Positions 1 through 5,254 of a DNA stretch of 6,899 nt are shown piece after piece. The notes under the pieces are model-generated. The model saw only the letters and a program-made list of their open reading frames with translations, ran no database searches and had not been told where the DNA came from. Both the position numbers and the translations under genes were made by a program. The stretch lies in contig JAGLKL010000073.1 in the NCBI GenBank assembly GCA_023141075.1, positions 1 through 6,899 on the forward strand, written 5' to 3'. The stretch is from Alphaproteobacteria bacterium (lineage in GTDB: Bacteria; Pseudomonadota; Alphaproteobacteria; Micavibrionales; Micavibrionaceae). Numbering within the stretch: position 1 is the stretch's first letter; each line of letters opens with the position of its first letter.

Positions 1-5
1 CTATA

Positions 6-365
6 TTATTTGCGCCCTAAAATGATTGCTGTAACTAAAGCTCCGATGGCGGCTGCGCCCAATAACATAAGCCCCTTGCTTTCCGCTTCCTTGTTATCAT
101 AGCTCACAGAGATTCCGTTGCTCTTAAAGTCAGCGACTGTTTCATCAGCATACTGAATGATTTTGTTTGCTTCTATTTCCAATAAATCCGCAGCCTTGGC
201 TAATTGTGCTGTTGTGAGGGTTGATTTTCCATTCTCAAGTTTTGACCACGCCGCTTGAGATACTCCCATCTTTTCCGCCATAGCCCCTTGATTAATAGAG
301 CGAGTATCTCTTAATTGCTTAATAACCCCTCCAATAACGGCAGAATAAGTAGTCCCGGCTTGCAT
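6..365 (-). CDS. XRE-family helix-turn-helix regulator with C-terminal membrane helix (tail-anchored)
   Basis: This 119-residue protein has an N-terminal Cro/C1-type DNA-binding domain (about residues 10-70). The helix-turn-helix is at about 26-46, with the characteristic QGAMAEKMGVSQAAWSKLENG-like pattern (key residues Q26, S36, W40, L43, E44, G46). A polar linker (71-97) leads to a hydrophobic segment, residues 98-116 (GLMLLGAAAIGALVTAIIL), followed by only GRK. It is therefore probably held in the inner membrane with its DNA-binding head in the cytoplasm. The ATG is preceded by AGAGG at 375-379 with 9 nt spacing, which supports this start; the stop is TAA at 6-8. It is divergent from the LRAT-like gene at 448, with an 82-bp gap. 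Family knowledge: such regulators usually repress their own promoter, and the palindrome in that promoter fits this. Inference: the tail makes it a membrane-tethered regulator or sensor rather than a free repressor. The target and signal are unknown. Confidence 0.88.
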   Translation of the reverse strand: MQAGTTYSAVIGGVIKQLRDTRSINQGAMAEKMGVSQAAWSKLENGKSTLTTAQLAKAADLLEIEANKIIQYADETVADFKSNGISVSYDNKEAESKGLMLLGAAAIGALVTAIILGRK

Positions 366-388
366 TTTAAATTTCCTCTTTACAGGTC

Positions 389-417
389 AATCTACATGAG
401 TTAAATTTAACTTCTAA
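389..417 (-). promoter_or_regulatory. Predicted promoter of the HTH gene with a 14-bp palindromic operator in the spacer
   Basis: Read on the minus strand, a -35-like TTAGAA (417-412, 4 of 6 consensus) and a -10-like TAGATT (394-389, 4 of 6) are separated by exactly 17 nt. That spacer holds the perfect palindrome AGTTAAATTTAACT (399-412), which also touches the -35 box. The predicted transcript would start near 382, about 17 nt before the ATG, and include the Shine-Dalgarno at 375-379. A dimeric HTH protein bound here would block the promoter, so autorepression by the adjacent XRE protein is the natural reading. The AT-rich background makes chance palindromes more likely, and the hexamers are weak. 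The plus-strand LRAT gene may be controlled from the same site; a -10-like TAAAAT lies at 419-424, without a good -35. Confidence 0.5.
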
Positions 418-447
418 TTAAAATTAATTCAAGAGAGAAATAGTAAA

Positions 448-819
448 ATGTTCAGAGAAGGTGAAATTGTTGCCGTAAATATTGGATTTAGTATACAGCA
501 TTACGGTGTTGCTACGGGATATAGAACAATTATTTCTGCATCAAAGCGAACAGGGCATGTTTTAGAAGAAAATGAGAAAGATTTTTCTGGTGGAAGACGA
601 ATTACCAGTAAGGGTTATCCGAGTAATATACCATCTTGCAGAGTCATTGATCATGCTCGTCTATCCATTGGCAAGAAATGGAAACTTATAGATTATAACT
701 GCCAGCATTTTGCTACGGAATGCCACGATCAAAAGCATTCTCCACAACTACAACAAGGATTATTGGCACTAGGAATTCTTGGAGTAGTATTTTTATTGAG
801 CCGCGGAAGAGTTGCTTAA
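448..819 (+). CDS. LRAT-like / NC-domain cysteine enzyme with C-terminal membrane helix
   Basis: This 123-residue protein has the hallmarks of the lecithin-retinol-acyltransferase-like (permuted NlpC/P60) fold. The early strand-loop QHYGVATG (17-24) carries the catalytic-type His18. The later motif NCQHFATEC (84-92) has Cys85 as the probable nucleophile, and SPQLQQG (98-104) follows. The second histidine common in acyltransferase members appears replaced: the aligned strand reads TIISAS at 27-32. Family knowledge: LRAT-like enzymes form a thioester on the cysteine and move acyl chains from phospholipids, while other fold members cleave peptide or isopeptide bonds. Residues 104-118 (GLLALGILGVVFLLS) form a short membrane helix ending in RGRVA, so the catalytic domain is predicted to sit at the cytoplasmic face of the membrane. 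AAGAGAG at 431-437, 10 nt before the ATG, is the likely ribosome site. Substrate unknown; role with the divergent HTH gene is inferred. Confidence 0.82.
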   Translation: MFREGEIVAVNIGFSIQHYGVATGYRTIISASKRTGHVLEENEKDFSGGRRITSKGYPSNIPSCRVIDHARLSIGKKWKLIDYNCQHFATECHDQKHSPQLQQGLLALGILGVVFLLSRGRVA

Positions 820-873
820 CGGTGCACTGACGTGAATAAAGTAATAGTGTATTTCGGGATGGTGCTTTGTAGG

Positions 874-901
874 TTGACTTTATGAATAAAAGGTATTTTA
901 T
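874..901 (+). promoter_or_regulatory. Candidate sigma70-type promoter for the K+ channel gene
   Basis: TTGACT (874-879, 5 of 6 consensus) and TTTTAT (896-901, 4 of 6) are spaced 16 nt apart, giving a start near 908 and a leader of about 27-33 nt before the TTG start codons. No terminator hairpin is visible between the LRAT gene stop (819) and this site, so read-through from the LRAT gene is also possible. Confidence 0.4.
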
Positions 902-934
902 CATGTGTGTGAATGTATGTTATTGTAGTGGGGT

Positions 935-1675
935 TTGTCGTTGATAGATAAAAACAGGATCAGGGAGATCGTAGATGATGATCCGAGCTCTAGAGCAGGA
1001 AGAATATTTCTTTATGCAATTCAGTGTCTGATAATTATTTCAATCGTAACATTCTCACTCGAGACTCTTCCAGAATTTTCATCTAAACATAGTGAATTAC
1101 TCGGCTTTCTTGAAGCAATTACGGTCATTATTTTTACAATTGAATATGCTGTGCGAATTTTTGTTGCGGAGAAACGGACGAAGTTTATATTCCGTTTTTT
1201 TGGCATCGTAGATTTACTAGCAATACTTCCATTTTATCTTCCTTTTTTGGGCATAGATTTACGAGTTCTTAGAGCGTTCAGGCTCCTACGTATACTGAAG
1301 CTTTTTAAACAGAGCAAGGCAATAGATAGATTTCGGCGTGCGTTGGAAATAACGAAAAAAGAGCTTCTTATGTTCGCTTTTCTTGCTGTGATTATGATCT
1401 ATATATCTGCGGCTCTTATCTATCTTTGTGAGAATGAGGCTCAGCCTGAGCAATTTAGATCAATTTTTCACAGTTTATGGTGGGCTGTAATAACACTTAC
1501 TACCGTTGGTTATGGTGATATGTATCCCATAACAGTTGGTGGAAAACTATTGACATCTGTCATTCTTATGATTGGTTTGGGAATAGTGGCTATTCCCACT
1601 GGTTTGATTTCGTCTGCACTTACACAAGCGCGCAAAGAGGAAATCGATAAAATCAACTCAGACACTAAGAATTAG
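935..1675 (+). CDS. Voltage-gated potassium channel, six-transmembrane (Kv-type) subunit
   Basis: This 246-residue protein is a full-length bacterial Kv channel subunit, expected to form tetramers in the inner membrane and conduct K+ on depolarisation. S1 is about 24-44. S2 is about 58-78, with the charge-transfer pair F67 and E70. S3 is about 86-103, with D93. S4 is about 107-126, with positive residues every third position (R110, R113, R116, R119, K122, K125). S5 is about 143-165, the pore helix 179-189 and S6 about 202-225, with a PTG kink at 221-223. The selectivity filter TVGYGD is at 190-195. It ends in a short charged helix, with no cyclic-nucleotide or RCK domain. An in-frame TAG at 926-928 blocks upstream extension and there is no nearby ATG, so translation must begin at TTG 935 or TTG 941. 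The G-rich string at 927-933 is 7 nt from TTG 941, which makes 941 slightly more likely. The physiological role is unknown. Confidence 0.93.
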   Translation: MSLIDKNRIREIVDDDPSSRAGRIFLYAIQCLIIISIVTFSLETLPEFSSKHSELLGFLEAITVIIFTIEYAVRIFVAEKRTKFIFRFFGIVDLLAILPFYLPFLGIDLRVLRAFRLLRILKLFKQSKAIDRFRRALEITKKELLMFAFLAVIMIYISAALIYLCENEAQPEQFRSIFHSLWWAVITLTTVGYGDMYPITVGGKLLTSVILMIGLGIVAIPTGLISSALTQARKEEIDKINSDTKN

Positions 1676-1698
1676 AGTTAATTCGGAAGGAAGCATAC

Positions 1699-1791
1699 TT
1701 GAATTATTCTGTTGAAGTAAATGTTATTTGTCAAAACTGTGAAAATCAAGAATCACAATTGTATGTTGGAGCAAAAAAGCTAGGGTCATGA
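1699..1791 (+). CDS. Possible 30-residue protein with a CxxC motif (or remnant of a zinc-ribbon gene)
   Basis: A short frame opens with TTG and is preceded by an unusually good ribosome site, GGAAGGAAG at 1685-1693 (7 nt from AGGA to TTG). It encodes 30 residues including CQNC at positions 11-14, then LYVGAKKLG near the end, and stops at TGA 1789-1791. The single cysteine pair followed by an A..LG helix resembles the first half of small two-knuckle zinc-ribbon proteins. I could not find a clean second CxxC knuckle downstream in frame, although a cysteine-containing stretch lies in another frame near 1823. It starts 23 nt after the channel stop on the same strand, so it could be co-transcribed. 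It may be a genuine microprotein, a truncated relic or chance; confidence is low. Confidence 0.3.
   Translation: MNYSVEVNVICQNCENQESQLYVGAKKLGS
1781..1788 (+). repeat. TAGGGTCA motif, copy 1
   Basis: Exact 8-mer also found at 6121-6128 and 6871-6878, always on the plus strand. This copy sits in a near-palindromic stretch (CTAGGGTCATGACTAG, 1780-1795) with core GTCATGAC, at the end of the possible small CxxC gene. Function unknown. Confidence 0.3.
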
Positions 1792-1903
1792 CTAGTTGAG
1801 AGTCTCTTCATTGTCTTCCTTCTGCCTGTTTAAAACAGCAAAAGTAACCCTCAAATTCTAATATTTCTTCATTCAGTTAAACTTTGCGACACTACCATAA
1901 TTC

Positions 1904-3097
1904 TTACTGCGTACCATCATTTGAGAACATTTCCGGGAAGAACTTGCGGGCGAGATCGGGATCTCTAAAAGAGATGCTGTCTATTGTGATGGTCTCAATG
2001 TCTTTGACGATATGAGCAAGGTGAGCGCTATTGATATCGTTGCTCATTGCAATGAATGTGCTTGCTTTCAATATTTCTGTACCCTGTCCTTGCAGATAAG
2101 CTGCGCCGCCGGGCAGAGAAGAAAGCATTTCGATGTTCATTTTGCCCGGACGTTTGCTGCCGAATGGATTGACAAGCTCGCTGGCGGACAGTACTTCATC
2201 AAGATATTCCAGCGTATCGTGATCGCAGGCATCTATGCGCGATGTTTCGTTGAACCATTGTTTGAATGCCGCAAGCAGGGCTTGGCGCAAATCGAGAGCA
2301 GCCGCAGGTTGACGTTCCAGATAGCTGGAAAAAGCCATGGCCAGATCACCGGTTTCCGAGCCTGCAAGATGACACCAGCACCCTTCATAATCGCCTGTAC
2401 GTAATTCCCATGCAATTAGGACACTCACAATATCCAAATCGGCAGCACGCACGCGCTCCATCAAGATAACATCTTCCGGGCCGTAATCTTCGTCAAATCC
2501 ACCATAGCGCTTTTCCTGCCATGTATCGCGCAAGGCTTTGCTCATGGTAATAAGCAGACGGTTTAGGAAATATTCGCTGCGTGCCAAGGCGTTGGCAGAC
2601 ATACCGCCATTATCAAGAATGAGCAAGCGCTGTTCAACATTCATGCAGTAATCGCCGCCTTCACGGTCTTCCAACGTGACGCACCAGTTTTTGTCGGTGG
2701 CTTCTTTGAGTATCTGTCGTGCAATAGGGCTGTTTTTTAAAGCGCTGATTGCCCAGATCAGGATATCTTCATCCGCATATTGCTTTGTTTCATCTGTGTT
2801 ATCAAAACAATCAATGCCTAGTTTATAAGCACACAAATCACGCAACGAAAATATACCATCGGCCTCATTTTTTCTTTGACCGGCATTATCATTGTCGCAG
2901 TTTTCAAAAGACAGACAAGTAAAGGACTGTTCTTGCTCTTCCCCCCCAGCAATACAGTCAATCACACGTTTTTGCGGCTTGTCCGGTTCGTATTCCACGA
3001 TCCCGCCTTTATCCAAATATTCAATAATAATTCTGCGACTAGAATTCGCCGCGCGACCAATTGCCGATGTCGATAATATTTCCTCCGGCGTTTGCAT
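1904..3097 (-). CDS. Degenerate DUF6782-like putative metallopeptidase paralogue (downstream copy, B)
   Basis: This protein has about 397 residues from the ATG at 3097. From about residue 120 (LKNS) it aligns by eye with the upstream protein A. Shared points are LRDTWQ (189-194) against LRRHWQ (188-193) in A, the pattern RVRAADL-IAWEL (from 215) against NRAQEADL-VAWEL, then TGDLAMAF against MGDLARAF, and NPFG (310) against MPFG (326). The place where a metallopeptidase would have HExxH reads KALRD, and the EAD of A is AAD here, so zinc-dependent catalysis looks lost. The N-terminal 110 residues are acidic and cysteine-containing, without a recognised domain. There is no signal peptide or membrane helix, so it is predicted cytoplasmic. 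The frame is open back to 3415, but that part lies inside gene A and shows no protein-like logic. ATG 3097 has GGGA at 3107-3104 with 6 nt spacing; ATG 3100 is the alternative. It overlaps A by about 59 nt, suggesting coupled translation. Confidence 0.8.
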   Translation of the reverse strand: MQTPEEILSTSAIGRAANSSRRIIIEYLDKGGIVEYEPDKPQKRVIDCIAGGEEQEQSFTCLSFENCDNDNAGQRKNEADGIFSLRDLCAYKLGIDCFDNTDETKQYADEDILIWAISALKNSPIARQILKEATDKNWCVTLEDREGGDYCMNVEQRLLILDNGGMSANALARSEYFLNRLLITMSKALRDTWQEKRYGGFDEDYGPEDVILMERVRAADLDIVSVLIAWELRTGDYEGCWCHLAGSETGDLAMAFSSYLERQPAAALDLRQALLAAFKQWFNETSRIDACDHDTLEYLDEVLSASELVNPFGSKRPGKMNIEMLSSLPGGAAYLQGQGTEILKASTFIAMSNDINSAHLAHIVKDIETITIDSISFRDPDLARKFFPEMFSNDGTQ

Positions 3098-4385
3098 CAT
3101 TTTTCCCATCACCGGCGCATTTCTTTTCTGGTTCGCGCCCCGGAGCATTTTCAAAGAGTTGAATAATATCTGCGCCTGATGTGATGTCATTTTCGTGATC
3201 CTGACTTTCAGAGTTGAATAACCCACGGCGAATGCCATGTGTGGATAAGTCAGCTTCACGTTGCAATTCTTGTTCCGCTTGTTTAAAGGAACGTTCGAAT
3301 TTGATAAACCATAGGAAATTCGCGCTTGAGCGGTCACGTACTTCCATGAAAATTGGATCATCGATAATGATGAGGGCATATTTGCCCAGGTAATTTTTGC
3401 CGAATGGCATTTCACCTAAGGCGGCAATCAATTCCACTGTGATGTGGTGAGAAGATTGCTCATCCTTGATGATGTAGCCGCTGTGATCGGCAAGCATGGA
3501 TTGGATAACGGTCTTGTCTTTGCTACGACACCGCTCGGACATGAACCATGCCTCAAAAACTGATGTGCTGGCTTCACCGTTATTCAGTGTACGGAAGTCT
3601 ATGAAGGCTTCGCGTGCAAAGGCTCGAGCCAGATCACCCATAGGAGAGTTTTCAACTCTCTCCCAGACATCTCTTTTTCCTGCCAGTTGCAACTCCCAAG
3701 CAACGCGGATTATCGCGGCGCAAAGATCGGCTTCCTGCGCACGGTTGATAAGGATCGCGTGTTCGGTCTGGAAGTTTAAAGGATTAAGCAATGTGCCTTG
3801 ACGGTGCTGCCAGTGACGACGTAATTCTCTTGCAAGCAATAAAACCTGATCGATCATCTCCATATGCGGATAGATGAATATTGTCCCGCTGCGACGATCG
3901 TAATGGGCCGTTTCGACCTGTTCGCTCATCATTATTGTTATGCCGTGTTTATCCGCGACGTTCAGGTAAGAAGCCGCCAGACGGCTATTCTTCAGTAATT
4001 CTTTAATAGCTGTAATGCGTGCTTGCCGGTCATGGCTGTCATGGATATCCGCCAAATCCGTCATAGCGTTAATGTCATCCATATTGTCGGCAAAATCACA
4101 GTAGGCATTGATGGTCTTTTCATCAACATATGTCTTTAGTTCTTCGCTCTCGCCCAGAATTTCCTGTTTTAATGTCTGGATTTCTTTAGCAAGTTCGCCC
4201 AGATCTTCGATATCGAAAAGCTCATCAACATGATCGTCGATGATTTCTTCGTCCAAATAATATAAGGGCTGGTCACCAATATGAGTACAAATAACAGGTT
4301 GTGTGTCATTTAGCGTATATGCGACACCACAGACGCGATTTTGCATCTTATGTGCGTTACAGAATTTTTCAAACGTGTCGCTCAT
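3039..4385 (-). CDS. Degenerate DUF6782-like putative metallopeptidase paralogue (upstream copy, A)
   Basis: This protein has about 448 residues from ATG 4385. A GTG start at 4397, preceded by GGAAAA, would add four residues; neither ribosome site is strong. The N-terminal 110 residues are acidic. The conserved core runs from LKNS (131) through a YDRRSGTIFIYP strand (162-173), LARELRRHWQ (184-193), NRAQEADLCA (214-223) and MPFG (326-329). From memory this layout matches DUF6782, a putative metallopeptidase family in which the helix reads roughly LAHELRHAWQ and is followed by an EAD motif. Here the glutamate (E187) and the EAD (217-219) remain, but the motif HELRH has become RELRR, removing both zinc-binding histidines. 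The protein is therefore probably a structural or binding pseudo-enzyme. The C-terminal 80 residues are charged and low in similarity to B. It has no signal peptide. It is the first gene of a two-gene unit with B, and it lies 208 bp downstream of the Smr gene behind a probable terminator. Confidence 0.85.
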   Translation of the reverse strand: MSDTFEKFCNAHKMQNRVCGVAYTLNDTQPVICTHIGDQPLYYLDEEIIDDHVDELFDIEDLGELAKEIQTLKQEILGESEELKTYVDEKTINAYCDFADNMDDINAMTDLADIHDSHDRQARITAIKELLKNSRLAASYLNVADKHGITIMMSEQVETAHYDRRSGTIFIYPHMEMIDQVLLLARELRRHWQHRQGTLLNPLNFQTEHAILINRAQEADLCAAIIRVAWELQLAGKRDVWERVENSPMGDLARAFAREAFIDFRTLNNGEASTSVFEAWFMSERCRSKDKTVIQSMLADHSGYIIKDEQSSHHITVELIAALGEMPFGKNYLGKYALIIIDDPIFMEVRDRSSANFLWFIKFERSFKQAEQELQREADLSTHGIRRGLFNSESQDHENDITSGADIIQLFENAPGREPEKKCAGDGKNDANAGGNIIDIGNWSRGEF

Positions 4386-4450
4386 TGTCCCAACCACTTT
4401 TCCGTGATTTAACTATCATAGCCGCATCCATTGCAGCGCGGTATGGGTAC

Positions 4451-4456
4451 ATTATG
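4451..4456 (-). promoter_or_regulatory. Candidate -10 element for the A/B pair
   Basis: On the minus strand this reads CATAAT (5 of 6 consensus), about 65 nt before the ATG of gene A. No good -35 box lies at the proper distance; the expected -35 position instead falls in the inverted repeat at 4462-4480, which would suit a promoter that depends on an activator or is blocked by a repressor. It follows the predicted Smr terminator, so the pair would need its own promoter around here. Confidence 0.3.
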
Positions 4457-4460
4457 CAGG

Positions 4461-4484
4461 GGTAATTATTAATGAATTACTACC
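4461..4484. promoter_or_regulatory. Inverted repeat, possible operator upstream of the A/B pair
   Basis: GTAATT (4462-4467) and AATTAC (4475-4480) form a 6-bp inverted repeat with a 7-nt spacer. The outer GGTA (4461-4464) and TACC (4481-4484) form a second, overlapping inverted repeat. It is centred roughly where a -35 box for the CATAAT at 4451-4456 would be. The AT-rich surroundings mean it may be chance. Confidence 0.3.
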
Positions 4485-4542
4485 AAAAACACGATTTTTG
4501 AAAAAATCTGCATTTTTTTTGAGAATAGTCTGAGAAACGGAG

Positions 4543-4575
4543 AAAAAAAGCTTAAAAGGGCTGTTTTTATTAAGC
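4543..4575 (-). terminator. Probable Rho-independent terminator of the Smr gene
   Basis: In the minus-strand transcript, GCTTAA (4575-4570) can pair with TTAAGC (4555-4550) across a 14-nt loop, and seven Us follow immediately (4549-4543). It begins 19 nt after the Smr stop codon. The stem is short and AT-rich, so it may be leaky. It separates the Smr gene from the A/B pair. Confidence 0.5.
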
Positions 4576-4593
4576 GCTTGTTTTTTAAATCAC

Positions 4594-5214
4594 TCAACGT
4601 TTGCGCCTTAATAGGACGTAAAGCGCTCCTTCTCCGCCGTGATTAGGGCGAGAGGGCTGAATGTCCAGAATATATTGCGACAAAGGCGGCATACTCAGCC
4701 ATTGGGGAGTTTTTTGTTTTAATATACCAATATGTTCGGAGCTCTCCAACAAGCTAGGGTTGCCGTGACGCGGTAGCCCTTTCCCTGTTATAATGAGAAT
4801 ACAGCGCTTGCCTGAGCTTTGCGCCGCCGGAATATATTCAAGCAAGGCATCATAAGCCTCGTTTTGGGTTTTGCCATGCAAATCCAGTCTTCCATCTATA
4901 GGCATTTTCCCGCGCTTAAGGCGCTGCTGTGTGCGATGATCTATCCCCGTTGGTTTTTCAAAAACATCTTTTGACGTATTTTTAACAGAAGTGTCAATGT
5001 CTATGTGTATTTCTTGCGTTTCTGCCGATGCCGGGGTTGTCGGCTTTGATATTGGCCGACTTTTTTCTTTACTATGGTATACCGTGTTCTTCTCTTTCAA
5101 CGGCACAACATCTTTTGTCATAGCTTTCCAAAGCGCACCGTCTTGTTTTTTGCGCTGCTTTATTTTATCATTTGTTTTGTCTTTATTGCGGTTTTCCGTA
5201 TATTGATTAGTCAT
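4594..5214 (-). CDS. Smr-domain (MutS2 C-terminal-like) protein, alphaproteobacterial type
   Basis: This 206-residue protein ends in a complete Smr domain (about 109-204). It shows LDLHG (110-114), the glycine-rich loop TGKG (143-146), the GILKQKTPQWL helix (163-173) and the closing HGGEGALYVLLRR (192-204). Family knowledge: stand-alone Smr domains bind nucleic acid and several are endonucleases acting on DNA or on mRNA, the DxH of the LDLHG motif being the usual catalytic site. The specific substrate here cannot be read from sequence. The N-terminal 108 residues are basic and probably disordered, with the short LWKAMTKDVVPL segment (28-39) that I associate with alphaproteobacterial homologues near their N-terminus; this makes the first 26 residues a lysine-rich extension. 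There is no clear Shine-Dalgarno before ATG 5214, so that start is less certain than the domain call. It is divergent from the secreted-protein gene with a 40-bp gap. Confidence 0.92.
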   Translation of the reverse strand: MTNQYTENRNKDKTNDKIKQRKKQDGALWKAMTKDVVPLKEKNTVYHSKEKSRPISKPTTPASAETQEIHIDIDTSVKNTSKDVFEKPTGIDHRTQQRLKRGKMPIDGRLDLHGKTQNEAYDALLEYIPAAQSSGKRCILIITGKGLPRHGNPSLLESSEHIGILKQKTPQWLSMPPLSQYILDIQPSRPNHGGEGALYVLLRRKR

Positions 5215-5227
5215 GGCATAAGAAAGA

Positions 5228-5240
5228 CAGGGTCAACCTG
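5228..5240. promoter_or_regulatory. Small imperfect palindrome between the divergent Smr and secreted-protein genes
   Basis: CAGGGTCAACCTG has 4-bp arms (CAGG/CCTG) around GTCAA and occupies the middle of a 40-bp divergent gap. It also contains TTGACC on the minus strand, a -35-like hexamer, but a matching -10 would fall inside the Smr coding start. It is too small to call with confidence. Confidence 0.2.
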
Positions 5241-5254
5241 ATTATTTAGTAATA

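Noticed and set aside
713..904. Minus-strand frame over the 3' end of the LRAT-like gene
   Set aside because: It overlaps the conserved NCQHF motif on the opposite strand and shows no domain or start signal.
1746..1811. Minus-strand 21-codon frame with an AGGA ribosome-site match
   Set aside because: Overlaps the better CxxC frame on the other strand; the peptide shows no motif and the purine-rich match may be chance.
1825..1837. CTGTTTAAAACAG inverted repeat as a terminator between convergent genes
   Set aside because: Only a 5-bp AT-rich stem with no adjacent U tract on either strand.
2012..2404. Plus-strand open frame opposite gene B
   Set aside because: Cysteine-rich antisense shadow of a well-supported paralogous gene, with no ribosome site or recognisable domain.
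3098..3415. Upstream extension of gene B (open frame back to 3415)
   Set aside because: It lies entirely inside gene A, whose frame there is coherent, and the extension has no ribosome site or domain-like content; the internal ATG 3097 gives B a motif spacing nearly identical to A.
3496..3801. Plus-strand open frame opposite gene A
   Set aside because: Serine/arginine-rich shadow translation lying over the conserved core of A.
4991..5206. Plus-strand hydrophobic frame opposite the Smr gene
   Set aside because: The apparent membrane segments are complements of the lysine-rich N-terminus of the Smr protein; the Smr domain fixes the coding strand.
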